Of a DNA stretch of 64,000 nt, positions 53,017 through 61,351 are shown piece by piece. The number at the start of each line of letters is the position of its first letter. Position 1 is the stretch's first letter. The stretch spans positions 124,001-188,000 of the forward strand of contig NZ_SJEE01000003.1 of NCBI RefSeq assembly GCF_006937785.1, given 5' to 3'. The notes beneath the pieces were generated by a model that saw only the letters and a list, made by a program, of their open reading frames with translations, did not search any database and had not been told where the DNA came from. A program made the position numbers and the translations under genes. The DNA is from Pseudanabaena sp. UWO311 (GTDB lineage: Bacteria > Cyanobacteriota > Cyanobacteriia > Pseudanabaenales > Pseudanabaenaceae).

Positions 53017-54240
53017 ATGAAACCATCTTTGCACTTTAGTATTGCCTCAGCCGCTATAGTAATTCTATCGCTTCAAGTTGCACAGGTTAACGCTGCTCCA
53101 ACCCACCATCAAAGTTTTGAGCAATGGTGTTTGCAAAAGGATTCTCTTCCAGTCGAGACTAAAAAAACAATTGAGGCGTTGCTCAATAAAGCTGGCTCAC
53201 AAGACTGCAAATTAGCTGATATGAAACTCAATAGTTTGTCTAAACTTTATCTGAGCGGATATAACATCACTGATATCAAGCCACTTGCGAGCTTGACTAA
53301 GTTAACAGAACTCAAGCTTGACGGGAATCAAATCAGTGACATTAAGCCACTTGCGAGCTTGACTAAGTTAATAGAACTCAAGCTTGACGGGAATCAAATC
53401 AGTGACATTAAGCCACTTGCGAGCTTGACTAAGTTGACAGAACTCAAGCTTGACTGGAATCAAATCAGTGACATTAAGCCACTTGCGAGCTTGACTAAGT
53501 TGACAAAACTCACTCTTTACTTCAATCAAATCGCTGACATTAAGCCACTTGCGAGTTTGACCAATTTGACAGAACTCAGTCTCTTCAACAATCAAATCAG
53601 TGATATTAAACCACTTGCGAGTTTGACTAAGTTGACTGTTCTCGTCCTCAACAACAATAAAATCAGTGATGTTAAACCCCTTGCGAGTTTGACTAAGTTG
53701 ACTGGTCTCTGGCTCAGCGACAATAAAATCAGTGATGTTAAACCCCTTGCGAGTTTGACTAATATGACTATACTCATTCTCAGCAACAATCAAATCAGCG
53801 GGGTTAAACCACTTGCGAGTTTGACTAATATGACTAGACTCATTCTCAGCGACAATCAAATCGGTGATGTTACGACTCTTGCGGGCTTAACTAATCTGAC
53901 TGGTCTATTTCTAAATGGGAATCAAATCAGTGATGTTGAACCACTTGCGGGTTTGACTAATTTGTCGAGTCTCTCTCTCTACAAAAATCAAATCAGTGAT
54001 ATTAAGCCTCTATCAAGCTTAAACAATTTGATTTTACTCATGCTTGACGACAATAAAATTATTAATGTCAAGCCGCTTACAAATTTGACTAATTTGACTT
54101 ACCTCCATCTAGGCGGAAATCAAATCAATGATCTTAAGCCACTTGCGGGTTTGACTAAGTTGACTGAACTCCATCTAGGCGGAAATCAACTTAGTGACAA
54201 ATCTTGTCCAGTCAAACCAGAATCTGTTTGTAAGTACTAA
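53017..54240 (+). CDS. Secreted leucine-rich-repeat protein, paralogue 1 (14 repeats)
   Basis: 407 residues from ATG 53017 (MKPSLHFSIAS); the frame extends 11 codons upstream into the conserved leader, which I exclude. Signal peptide about 1-27. N-cap HHQSFEQWCLQKDSLPVETKK...CKLAD has two cysteines. Then 14 full 22-residue repeats of the internalin-like pattern DIKPLASLTKLTELKLDGNQIS, and a C-cap with two cysteines, CPVKPESVC. The first three repeats are nearly identical at the DNA level. Solenoid repeats of this type bind proteins; no anchor or enzyme domain is present. First of five tandem paralogues. Confidence 0.93.
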   Translation: MKPSLHFSIASAAIVILSLQVAQVNAAPTHHQSFEQWCLQKDSLPVETKKTIEALLNKAGSQDCKLADMKLNSLSKLYLSGYNITDIKPLASLTKLTELKLDGNQISDIKPLASLTKLIELKLDGNQISDIKPLASLTKLTELKLDWNQISDIKPLASLTKLTKLTLYFNQIADIKPLASLTNLTELSLFNNQISDIKPLASLTKLTVLVLNNNKISDVKPLASLTKLTGLWLSDNKISDVKPLASLTNMTILILSNNQISGVKPLASLTNMTRLILSDNQIGDVTTLAGLTNLTGLFLNGNQISDVEPLAGLTNLSSLSLYKNQISDIKPLSSLNNLILLMLDDNKIINVKPLTNLTNLTYLHLGGNQINDLKPLAGLTKLTELHLGGNQLSDKSCPVKPESVCKY

Positions 54241-54397
54241 ATATTCCGTAGAGCGATCGCATCTGATTCTCAATCACTTCATAGCGCGATCGCAGTTTGT
54301 TGATGATCTATTTGCGATCGCAATCACATGACGATCTATTTGCGATCGCAGACGTACTTCTAAGAAAGCAGTAAAATCCTAAAAAACAGGAACCGAT

Positions 54398-55291
54398 ATG
54401 AAAAGCTCTTTAACCGTCAGTGTTCTCTCCATCGCCACACTTCTCCTATCATTTCCTGTTTTACAAGCAGTTGCCCTTCCCACTCAAAATCAAAGCTTTG
54501 AACAATGGTGTTTGCAGAAAGATTCTCTTCCAGTTGAGACTAAAAAAACGGTTGAGGTGTTGCTAAAAGAATCTGGCATACAAGACTGTAAGTTAGCTGA
54601 TGGGAAACTCAATAGTCTATCTACCCTTAATCTCAATGGGAATCAAATCAGTGATGTGAAGCCTCTTGTAGGTTTGACTAAGTTGACGAAACTCACTCTC
54701 GACGTGAATCAAATCATTGATATTAAACCACTTGCAGGTTTGACTAAGTTGACTTGGCTCTCTCTAGACGACAATAAGATTATTGATATTAAACCACTTG
54801 CTGGCTTGACTAAGTTGACTGACCTCACTCTTGACGAAAATCAAATCAGAGATATTAAGCCACTTGCGGGTTTGACTAAGTTGACTTGGCTATCTCTCAA
54901 CAGCAATAAAATCAGTGATATTAAACCACTTACAAGCTTGACTAAGTTGAATTGGCTCACTCTCGACAAGAATCAAATCAGCGATATTAAGCCACTTGCG
55001 GGTTTGACTAAGTTGCCTATCCTCACTCTCAGCAGCAATCAAATCATTGATATCAAGCCACTTACAGGCTTGACTAAGTTGTCTGGCATCGATCTCAGCG
55101 AGAATCAAATCATTGACGTTAAGCCACTTGCGAGTTTGACTAAGTTGCATTGGCTCTATCTCACCAACAATAAAATCAGTGATGTTAAGCCACTTGTGGG
55201 CTTAACTAAGTTGACTGAACTTCATCTAGGTGGAAATCAACTTAGTGACAAATCTTGCCCAATTAAACCAGAATCTATTTGTCAGTACTAA
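54398..55291 (+). CDS. Secreted leucine-rich-repeat protein, paralogue 2 (9 repeats)
   Basis: 297 residues. Signal peptide (SLTVSVLSIATLLLSFPVLQAVA), N-cap NQSFEQWCLQKDSLPVETKKT...DCKLAD, nine full repeats, C-cap CPIKPESIC. The ATG at 54398 has a plausible AGGA site. Its upstream sequence differs from the other paralogues and contains two direct copies of GATCTATTTGCGATCGCA. Smallest member of the array; repeat registers match paralogue 1 exactly, with an 85-residue N-part and 14-residue C-part. Confidence 0.93.
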   Translation: MKSSLTVSVLSIATLLLSFPVLQAVALPTQNQSFEQWCLQKDSLPVETKKTVEVLLKESGIQDCKLADGKLNSLSTLNLNGNQISDVKPLVGLTKLTKLTLDVNQIIDIKPLAGLTKLTWLSLDDNKIIDIKPLAGLTKLTDLTLDENQIRDIKPLAGLTKLTWLSLNSNKISDIKPLTSLTKLNWLTLDKNQISDIKPLAGLTKLPILTLSSNQIIDIKPLTGLTKLSGIDLSENQIIDVKPLASLTKLHWLYLTNNKISDVKPLVGLTKLTELHLGGNQLSDKSCPIKPESICQY

Positions 55292-55364
55292 ACATTCTGC
55301 CTATTTATTGGTGATGATGATCACGAATGAATCTGCGATCGCGCACAATGAAAATTTCATAGGA

Positions 55365-55412
55365 GTGATATGGTATTTTTGTGATTTATGCTATAAAGCG
55401 ACCAAAACCAAT
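55365..55412 (+). promoter_or_regulatory. Conserved leader of LRR paralogue 3
   Basis: Block homologous to 52968-53016, with TTATGCTATAAAG as the probable -10 region and ACCAAAACCAAT before the ATG. Confidence 0.6.
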
Positions 55413-56972
55413 ATGAAACCATCTTTGCGCTTTAGTATTGTCGCAGCCACAATAGTAATTCTATCGTTTCAAGTTGCACGAGTTGATGCTACTCCAACCG
55501 ACAATCAAAGCTTTGAGCAATGGTGTTTGCAGAAGGATTCTCTTCCAGTCGAGACTAAAAGAACAGTTGAGGTGATGTTAAAAAAATCTGGTACACAAGA
55601 CTGTAAGTTAGCTGATATGAAGTTTAACAGTCTACACAGTCTACCAATACTTAATCTCGATAGCAGTCAAATCAGTGATGTTAAGCCTCTTGCGAGTTTG
55701 ACTAAGTTAGATTGGCTCAGTCTTAAAGACAATCAAATCAGTGATATCAAACCCCTTGCTGGCTTGACTAATTTGGAGAAACTCTTTCTCGACAATAATC
55801 AAATCAGTGATATTCACCCCCTTGCTGGCTTGACTAATTTGAAGATGCTCTGGCTCAACAGCAATCAAATCAGTGATGTCAAGCCTGTTGCGGGATTGTC
55901 TAATTTGCATGGGCTTCTTCTTTTCAACAATAAAATCAGTGATGTTAAGCCACTTGCGAGTTTGACTAATTTGGATTCGCTCTATCTAGGCAGGAATCAA
56001 ATCAGTGATATTAAGCCGCTTGCGAGTTTGACTAATTTGTCTAGCCTCAGTCTCGTCAACAATCAAATTAGTAATGTTAAGCCTCTGATGGGTTTGACTA
56101 AGCTGGCTGGACTCTTTCTCGAAGAGAATCAAATCAGTGATGTTAAGCCTCTGATGGGTTTGACTAACTTAATTGACTTGTATCTCAACAGGAATCAAAT
56201 CAGTGATGTTAAGCCTCTGATGGGTTTGACTAAGCTGGCTGGACTCGAACTCAACGGGAATCAAATCAGTGATGTTAAGCCTCTTTCGGGTTTGACTAAT
56301 TTGACTAGACTCGAACTCAACGGGAATCAAATCGGTGATATTAAGCCTCTTTCGGGTTTGACTAATTTGACTAGCCTCTGGCTCGGCGGGAATCAAGTCA
56401 GCGATATTAAGCCTCTTGCGGGTTTAACTAGGTTGATTGAGCTCTATCTTGGCGGGAATCAAGTCAGCGATATTAAGCCTCTTGCGGGTTTAACTAGGTT
56501 GATTGAGCTCTATCTCAACAGCAATCAAATCATCGATATTAAGCCACTTGTGGGTTTAACTAAGTTGACTTCTCTTGACATCTACGGGAATAAAATCAGC
56601 GATATTAAGCCACTTGTGGGTTTAACTAAGTTGACTTCTCTTGGTCTCAGCGGGAATCAAATCAGTGATATTAAGATTCTCGTGGGTTTAACTAAGTTGA
56701 CTTCTCTTGGTCTCGGCGGAAACCAAATCAGTGATATTAAGCCACTGGCAGGCTTGACAAATCTTACTGACCTCACTCTTGACAAGAATCAAATCAGTGA
56801 TATTAGGTCTCTTGCGAGTTTAACTAAGTTGACTTCTCTTGGTCTCAGCGGGAATCAAATCAGTGATATTAAGCCTCTTGAGGGTTTGACTAAGTTGATT
56901 GAAATCTATCTCGGTGAGAATCAAATTAGTGATAAATCTTGTCCAATTAAACCAGAATCAGTCTGCAAGTAA
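55413..56972 (+). CDS. Secreted leucine-rich-repeat protein, paralogue 3 (19 repeats)
   Basis: 519 residues from ATG 55413; the frame runs 61 codons upstream, overlapping paralogue 2, but MKPSLRFSIVAATIVILSFQVARVDAT is the signal peptide and the conserved leader precedes it. N-cap as in paralogue 1 but three residues longer (FNSLHSLPILNL). Nineteen full repeats, several in back-to-back identical pairs such as GLTRLIELYLGGNQVSDIKP twice, and C-cap CPIKPESVC. Largest of the five, probably grown by in-frame repeat duplication. Confidence 0.93.
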   Translation: MKPSLRFSIVAATIVILSFQVARVDATPTDNQSFEQWCLQKDSLPVETKRTVEVMLKKSGTQDCKLADMKFNSLHSLPILNLDSSQISDVKPLASLTKLDWLSLKDNQISDIKPLAGLTNLEKLFLDNNQISDIHPLAGLTNLKMLWLNSNQISDVKPVAGLSNLHGLLLFNNKISDVKPLASLTNLDSLYLGRNQISDIKPLASLTNLSSLSLVNNQISNVKPLMGLTKLAGLFLEENQISDVKPLMGLTNLIDLYLNRNQISDVKPLMGLTKLAGLELNGNQISDVKPLSGLTNLTRLELNGNQIGDIKPLSGLTNLTSLWLGGNQVSDIKPLAGLTRLIELYLGGNQVSDIKPLAGLTRLIELYLNSNQIIDIKPLVGLTKLTSLDIYGNKISDIKPLVGLTKLTSLGLSGNQISDIKILVGLTKLTSLGLGGNQISDIKPLAGLTNLTDLTLDKNQISDIRSLASLTKLTSLGLSGNQISDIKPLEGLTKLIEIYLGENQISDKSCPIKPESVCK

Positions 56973-57129
56973 TATTAGAAATCCTTGGAAATAGCTTTAC
57001 TAAGTATGAGTTTTAAGGATGGAAGCGATCGCATCTAATTCTCAATCACTTCATAGCGCGATCGCAGATTTATTGGTGATGGTGATCACGAATGAATCTG
57101 CGATCGCGCACAACCAAAATTTCACAATA

Positions 57130-57178
57130 GTGACACGATATTTTTGTGAATCACACTATAGAATCAACCAAAACTAAT
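57130..57178 (+). promoter_or_regulatory. Conserved leader of LRR paralogue 4
   Basis: Block homologous to 52968-53016, with CACACTATAGAA as the probable -10 region. Confidence 0.6.
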
Positions 57179-58138
57179 ATGAAACCATCTTTGCGCTTTA
57201 GTATTGCCTCAGCCGCTATAGGAATTCTATCGTTCCAAGTTACACAGGTTGACGCTGCTCCAACAGACAATCAAAGCTTTGAACAATGGTGTTTGCAGAA
57301 AGATTCTCTTCCAGTAGAGACGAAAAGAACAGTTGAGGTGTTGCTAAAGAAATCTGGTACACAAAACTGTAAGTTAGCTGATGTGAGGCTCAATAGTCTA
57401 TCTAATCTATCCCTTGGCTTGGAGCAAATTAGTGATGTTAAACCTCTTGCGAGTTTGACTAATTTGACTTCTCTTGGGCTCTACAGGAATAAAATCATTC
57501 ATGTAGAGCCACTGGCCAGTTTAACTAATTTGACAGAAATCGACCTTACTTGGAATCAAATCAGTGATGTTAAGTCACTTGCGGGCTTGAACAATTTGAC
57601 TTCTCTTGGACTCTACAGCAATAAAATCATTTATGTAGAGCCACTGGCCAGTTTAACTAATTTGACTAGGCTCTCTCTCGGAGAGAATCAAATTATTGAC
57701 ATTAAGCCACTTGCGGGATTGACTAGGTTGTCTAGTCTACGTATTGGGGGGAATCAAATCAGAGATATTAAGCCTCTTGCTCGTTTGACTAAGTTATCTG
57801 ATCTCAGTGTTGAAAACAATCAAATCAGAGATATTAAGCCACTTGCGGGTTTGACTCAGTTGTCTAGTCTTCGGCTTGGCGAGAATCAAATCAGAGATAT
57901 TAAGCCTCTTGCGCATTTGACCAAGTTGAGTGTTCTCTGTCTCGACAGGAATCAAATCAGTGATATTAAGCCTCTTGCACATTTGACTAGATTGAGTATT
58001 CTCTGTCTCGACGATAATCAAATCAGTGATTTTAAGACACTTGCGGGGTTGACTAATTTGACTGACCTTTATTTTACGGGCAATCAAGTCAGCGAAAAGG
58101 CTTGCCCAGTCAAACCAGAATCTATTTGTAAGTACTAA
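57179..58138 (+). CDS. Secreted leucine-rich-repeat protein, paralogue 4 (10 repeats)
   Basis: 319 residues from ATG 57179. Signal peptide FSIASAAIGILSFQVTQVDAA, N-cap NQSFEQWCLQKDSLPVETKR, ten full repeats, C-cap CPVKPESIC. Repeats 1 and 3, and 2 and 4, form alternating pairs (NLTSLGLYRNKIIHVEPLAS and NLTSLGLYSNKIIYVEPLAS), so a two-repeat unit was duplicated. Divergent residues at the exposed positions (LARLTKLSDLSVENN) distinguish its binding surface from that of its sisters. Confidence 0.93.
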   Translation: MKPSLRFSIASAAIGILSFQVTQVDAAPTDNQSFEQWCLQKDSLPVETKRTVEVLLKKSGTQNCKLADVRLNSLSNLSLGLEQISDVKPLASLTNLTSLGLYRNKIIHVEPLASLTNLTEIDLTWNQISDVKSLAGLNNLTSLGLYSNKIIYVEPLASLTNLTRLSLGENQIIDIKPLAGLTRLSSLRIGGNQIRDIKPLARLTKLSDLSVENNQIRDIKPLAGLTQLSSLRLGENQIRDIKPLAHLTKLSVLCLDRNQISDIKPLAHLTRLSILCLDDNQISDFKTLAGLTNLTDLYFTGNQVSEKACPVKPESICKY

Positions 58139-58211
58139 CCATTCCGCCTATTTATTAGTGCTGATAATCGCAAATAAACATGCGATCGCATACAACCAAA
58201 GTTTTATAAGA

Positions 58212-58259
58212 GTGATACGATATTTTTATGATTTATGCTATAAAGCAACCAAAATCAAT
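58212..58259 (+). promoter_or_regulatory. Conserved leader of LRR paralogue 5
   Basis: Block homologous to 52968-53016, with TTATGCTATAAAG as the probable -10 region and ACCAAAATCAAT before the ATG. Confidence 0.6.
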
Positions 58260-59420
58260 ATGAAATCATCTTTGCACGTTGATATTGTCTCAGCCACAAT
58301 ACTAATTCTATCGTTCCAAGTTGCACAGGTTGATGCGGCTCCAACCAATAATCAAAGCTTTGAAAAATGGTGTTTGCAGAAGGATTCTCTTCTAGTAGAA
58401 CCTAAAAAAACGGTTGATGTAATGCTCAAGAAATCTGGCACGCAAGACTGTAAGCTAGCTGATATGAAGCTCAATAGCCTATCTACACTTTCGCTCAACG
58501 GGACTCAAATCAGTGATATTAAGCCACTTGCAGGTTTGACTGAGTTAACAGAACTCTATCTCGGTGACAATAAGATCAGTGATATTAAGCCACTTGCGGG
58601 TTTGACTAAATTGACTTATCTCTATCTAGGCAACAATCAAATTAGCGACATTAAGCCACTTGTAGGTTTGACTAACCTAACAGAACTCTATCTCTTAAGC
58701 AATAAAATCGCTGACATTAAGCCACTTGCGAATTTGACTAAGTTGACTTGGCTCTCGCTCAACAGCAATAAAATCATTGATATCAAGCCTTTTGTGGGCT
58801 TGACTAATTTTACTCACCTCAATCTTAGTAGCAATCAAATTAGCGACATTAAGCCCCTTGAGAGATTGACTAATCTAACTGCACTCTTTCTTGGCGAGAA
58901 TAAGATCGGTGATATTAAGCCGCTTGAAGGTTTGGCGAACTTAACTTTTCTCTCACTCAGCAGGAATCAAATCACTGATATTAAGCCACTTGCTGGTTTA
59001 ACTAATTTAATGATCCTTTATCTCGGTAAGAATCAAGTTAGTAATGTTAAGCCAATTGGAGAGATGACTAAGTTGGCTAACCTTTATCTCGACGGTAATC
59101 AAATTAGCGATATTAAGCCACTTACAGGTTTGACGAATCTAACGGAACTCTCACTCGGCGGTAATCAAATCATTGATGTTAAGCCACTTGCGGGTCTGAC
59201 TATGTTGGAGCGACTCTCACTCGGCGGTAATCAAATCATTGATGTTAAGCCACTTGCGGATTTGACTCATCTAAAGGTACTCTCACTTGACGGTAATCAA
59301 ATCATTGATGTTAAGCCACTTGCGGGGTTGACTAAGTTGACGTACCTCGGTCTCAGTAACAACAAAATTAATGACAACTCCTGCCCAGTCAAACCTGAAT
59401 CTGTTTGCACATACTGGTAG
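58260..59420 (+). CDS. Secreted leucine-rich-repeat protein, paralogue 5 (13 repeats)
   Basis: 386 residues from ATG 58260. Signal peptide IVSATILILSFQVAQVDAA, N-cap NQSFEKWCLQKDSLLVEPKK, 13 full repeats, C-cap CPVKPESVC. N-cap shows more substitutions (EKW, LLVEP) than the other paralogues. Repeats 10-12 share near-identical LTELSLGGNQIIDVKPLA-type units. A 16-bp perfect hairpin follows. A remnant of the same leader sequence lies 3' of it, which suggests a sixth copy once existed. Confidence 0.93.
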   Translation: MKSSLHVDIVSATILILSFQVAQVDAAPTNNQSFEKWCLQKDSLLVEPKKTVDVMLKKSGTQDCKLADMKLNSLSTLSLNGTQISDIKPLAGLTELTELYLGDNKISDIKPLAGLTKLTYLYLGNNQISDIKPLVGLTNLTELYLLSNKIADIKPLANLTKLTWLSLNSNKIIDIKPFVGLTNFTHLNLSSNQISDIKPLERLTNLTALFLGENKIGDIKPLEGLANLTFLSLSRNQITDIKPLAGLTNLMILYLGKNQVSNVKPIGEMTKLANLYLDGNQISDIKPLTGLTNLTELSLGGNQIIDVKPLAGLTMLERLSLGGNQIIDVKPLADLTHLKVLSLDGNQIIDVKPLAGLTKLTYLGLSNNKINDNSCPVKPESVCTYW

Positions 59421-59436
59421 TCCTAAAAGTTATATG

Positions 59437-59473
59437 GTAAAGATGGGCGGCGCTTAACGCCGCCCATCTTTAC
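59437..59473 (+). terminator. Intrinsic hairpin after LRR paralogue 5
   Basis: A 16-bp perfect stem (59437-59452 with 59458-59473) around CTTAA, 16 bp after the stop. Confidence 0.8.
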
Positions 59474-59499
59474 CTGTTTAGCACTACCCACATACTCAA

Positions 59500-59577
59500 C
59501 ATTCTGTAGCGCGATCAAAAATTTATTGGTGATGATGAGTACGTTTAAAATACGCGATCGCGCATATCTAAAGTTTT
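59500..59577 (+). repeat. Remnant of an LRR-array upstream block without a following LRR gene
   Basis: TTATTGGTGATGATGAGTAC..., a GCGATCGCGCA core and AAAGTTTTA match the block before paralogues 3-5 (for example ATTGGTGATGATGATCACGA before paralogue 3), but no LRR coding sequence follows. Instead there is a hairpin and the convergent methyltransferase gene. Confidence 0.65.
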
Positions 59578-59634
59578 AAAGCAACAAAATTATTACGGCG
59601 AGCTTGGTCTGCCGAAATAATTTTGTTGCTTTAG
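59576..59634. terminator. Long hairpin at the end of the lipid operon
   Basis: A near-perfect stem of about 24 bp (59576-59599 with 59611-59634, two mismatches) with AAAATTATT-type arms. It lies 22 bp from the methyltransferase stop and can terminate the minus-strand operon. Confidence 0.8.
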
Positions 59635-59655
59635 TTTTAGAATTAGAATAGAAAC

Positions 59656-60528
59656 TTATCTGTGCTTTTCAGCCGTGACAACTCCAAAAATGCCATTGGA
59701 TTCCATTTGTACCTGAAAGTTCTCAAATCCAGCAGCATCTGCCCATTGGCGAATTAGCTCCCAAGAGCGCACTCGCATTACCCAAGGAAGCCCCGTATGC
59801 GCTGGCAAAGTGCGAGCAATCATTTCTAGCTGAGGATGCTGTGGCTGAATCGTGAAGATCAGCGTCCCTGTTGTATCGAGAATTCGATAGAGTTGCTGAA
59901 AGTGATTTTTAATCAGCGCATCATTGGGCAAAATCTCATGTAGTCCTGAAACAATAACCAAGTTTGGTCTTGGCATTACCCGATCTAGATCTTCGTCATT
60001 GAACGCATCAGCCTGTTCGATCTGGGCAGTAACTCCGAATTGAGTCGCTAACTGGCGAGCCTTAGTAACATTCTCTAATTTGTAATCACGCAGGGTTGCC
60101 GCGATCGCATTATTTCCCAATTCTTGTTCAAATTCTTGCAACACCTCTAGATCGTAGCGACCGCCACCGCAAGCAACATCCAACAAATGACAGGGAATAT
60201 TCTGCTGTTGATAGGACTGTAATACTTTGCGGAGTGTGGTTTTCATCAACTGCGATCGCGATCTAATGCCGCGCCATCCCTGAGAATTGAGATAAAACCA
60301 GTCAATGAGAGTTCCTAGAGGTGTAGTACCACTGGGCTGATTTTTATAAACATACTCCAGCATCACACCTGAATCAAAACCATACTGAAATCCGATCTGA
60401 ATGCCTTGTGATAGTTTGCCAATGGTTTTGAGAGAGAGATTCATCAATCCGTAGTACCAAGCCTTAGGATTCCAGATTGGTAGAGGAAGCAAAAGTTGTT
60501 CGTAGGTAGGGAATGATTTTTGTAGCAT
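59656..60528 (-). CDS. SAM-dependent methyltransferase, YnbC C-domain-like
   Basis: 290 residues. Motif I LLDVACGGGRYDLEVL is near residue 120, with NVTKARQLATQFGVTAQIEQADAFND following and LVIVSGLHEILPN at motif IV. It lacks the alpha/beta-hydrolase half that E. coli YnbC carries, so it corresponds to the methyltransferase half alone. Last gene of a four-gene minus-strand cluster with CDP-alcohol phosphotransferase, CdsA-like and PlsC-like genes. By analogy it may methylate a lipid head group, but the substrate is inferred only from context. A 181-bp spacer with a MITE fragment separates it from the acyltransferase gene. Confidence 0.82.
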   Translation of the reverse strand: MLQKSFPTYEQLLLPLPIWNPKAWYYGLMNLSLKTIGKLSQGIQIGFQYGFDSGVMLEYVYKNQPSGTTPLGTLIDWFYLNSQGWRGIRSRSQLMKTTLRKVLQSYQQQNIPCHLLDVACGGGRYDLEVLQEFEQELGNNAIAATLRDYKLENVTKARQLATQFGVTAQIEQADAFNDEDLDRVMPRPNLVIVSGLHEILPNDALIKNHFQQLYRILDTTGTLIFTIQPQHPQLEMIARTLPAHTGLPWVMRVRSWELIRQWADAAGFENFQVQMESNGIFGVVTAEKHR

Positions 60529-60657
60529 GACGACCTCTGTGGGTAAGGAAAAAGGAAAAAGGAAAAAGTAGATAGAATCTGGATTCTGTAGGGGCTGTGC
60601 CCCCGTGCCAGCCCATGACTTAGGCTGTCTCAGAAATTTGCTTTCTACGTAAGTTCT

Positions 60658-60710
60658 TTAGTCCACTTCAGTGGACTTGAGCTTTTAGCCAAGAACTTGA
60701 GTTCTTGGCT
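60658..60710 (-). repeat. Inverted partial copy of the 51378-51529 element
   Basis: The minus strand of 60658-60710 matches about 51398-51450: palindrome AGAACTCAAGTTCT, separator GCTAAAAGCTCAA, palindrome AGTCCACT...AGTGGACT. It ends at the acyltransferase stop codon. Just upstream, ACGTAAGT resembles the element end. Confidence 0.7.
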
Positions 60711-61351
60711 CATTTTTCTACAGACAGCGCCTGTACGCGCTCTGTTAGTTGCTGGAGAAAGATTTGTTTTTGTCCATTCCAGTACATGGCTTCACCAATG
60801 AAGATTGAGCATACCAATGGGACGATGAGGAAGTCGCCTTTGGGGAGCGCTTTGCCTAGACCATGCAGGAAAATGGGAACGATTGGTACATGAGGATGTT
60901 GCTTGGCTAGATGGGCGATGCCACTTCTAAACTCACCGATGCTTTCAGGAGTGCCTCTAGTGCCTTCAGGATAGAGAATAAGAATCTGATTTTCGGCGAT
61001 CGCATCGGCACAGTTTTTAAAGAAATTGCGATGGTTGTTGCAATTATCTCGACAGTTACCCGATTCAGTTGAAACGGGAATAATATGTAGAATGTGACGT
61101 GCAAACCATGCTAAGCAAGGATTTTGTTGGAGAAAATACTCCTCATTGGCGACGGGGCGAAGATGCTGCACCTTTGACAAGGGGAAAAGTGACAAGAGAA
61201 CAAGGGTGTCCAGATGGCTATTGTGATTAGCAACTAGAATGGCGGGGCCAGTTGTGGGCAATCTCTCGCGATGTTGGATGCGCAATCCTAGCAGGACTAA
61301 GACGATGATTTTTGTGGTTAGAAAGAAGATAACGCTAATAATTTGTTTCAT
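60710..61351 (-). CDS. 1-acylglycerol-phosphate acyltransferase-like protein (PlsC family)
   Basis: 213 residues. The acyltransferase signature NHxxxxD appears as NHNSHLDTL near residue 41, and EGTRG as LYPEGTRGTP near 125. A single membrane segment near the N-terminus (IISVIFFLTTKIIVLVLLGL). Acylates a lysophospholipid. Its start overlaps the end of the CdsA-like gene by 4 bp (ATGA), so translation is coupled. Whether it is the housekeeping PlsC or an operon-specific enzyme cannot be told. Confidence 0.9.
   Translation of the reverse strand: MKQIISVIFFLTTKIIVLVLLGLRIQHRERLPTTGPAILVANHNSHLDTLVLLSLFPLSKVQHLRPVANEEYFLQQNPCLAWFARHILHIIPVSTESGNCRDNCNNHRNFFKNCADAIAENQILILYPEGTRGTPESIGEFRSGIAHLAKQHPHVPIVPIFLHGLGKALPKGDFLIVPLVCSIFIGEAMYWNGQKQIFLQQLTERVQALSVEK

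Noticed and set aside
55230-55412. Upstream extension of LRR paralogue 3 overlapping the end of paralogue 2
   Set aside because: The extension has no signal peptide and crosses the conserved leader and stop of the previous gene. The ATG at 55413 gives the normal signal peptide.
53368-58087. Long minus-strand reading frames opposite the LRR genes (for example 53368-53859, 54890-55150, 56169-56396, 57794-58087)
   Set aside because: They repeat with the 66-bp LRR period and are the antisense image of the repeat (SQTRKRLNITDLI-like). They have no ribosome site and would be lost if a sense repeat were added. Spurious.
52968-59420. Regularly spaced near-identical DNA repeats resembling a CRISPR array
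   Set aside because: The 66-bp period encodes 22-residue LRR units in an open frame. There are no spacers and no cas genes.
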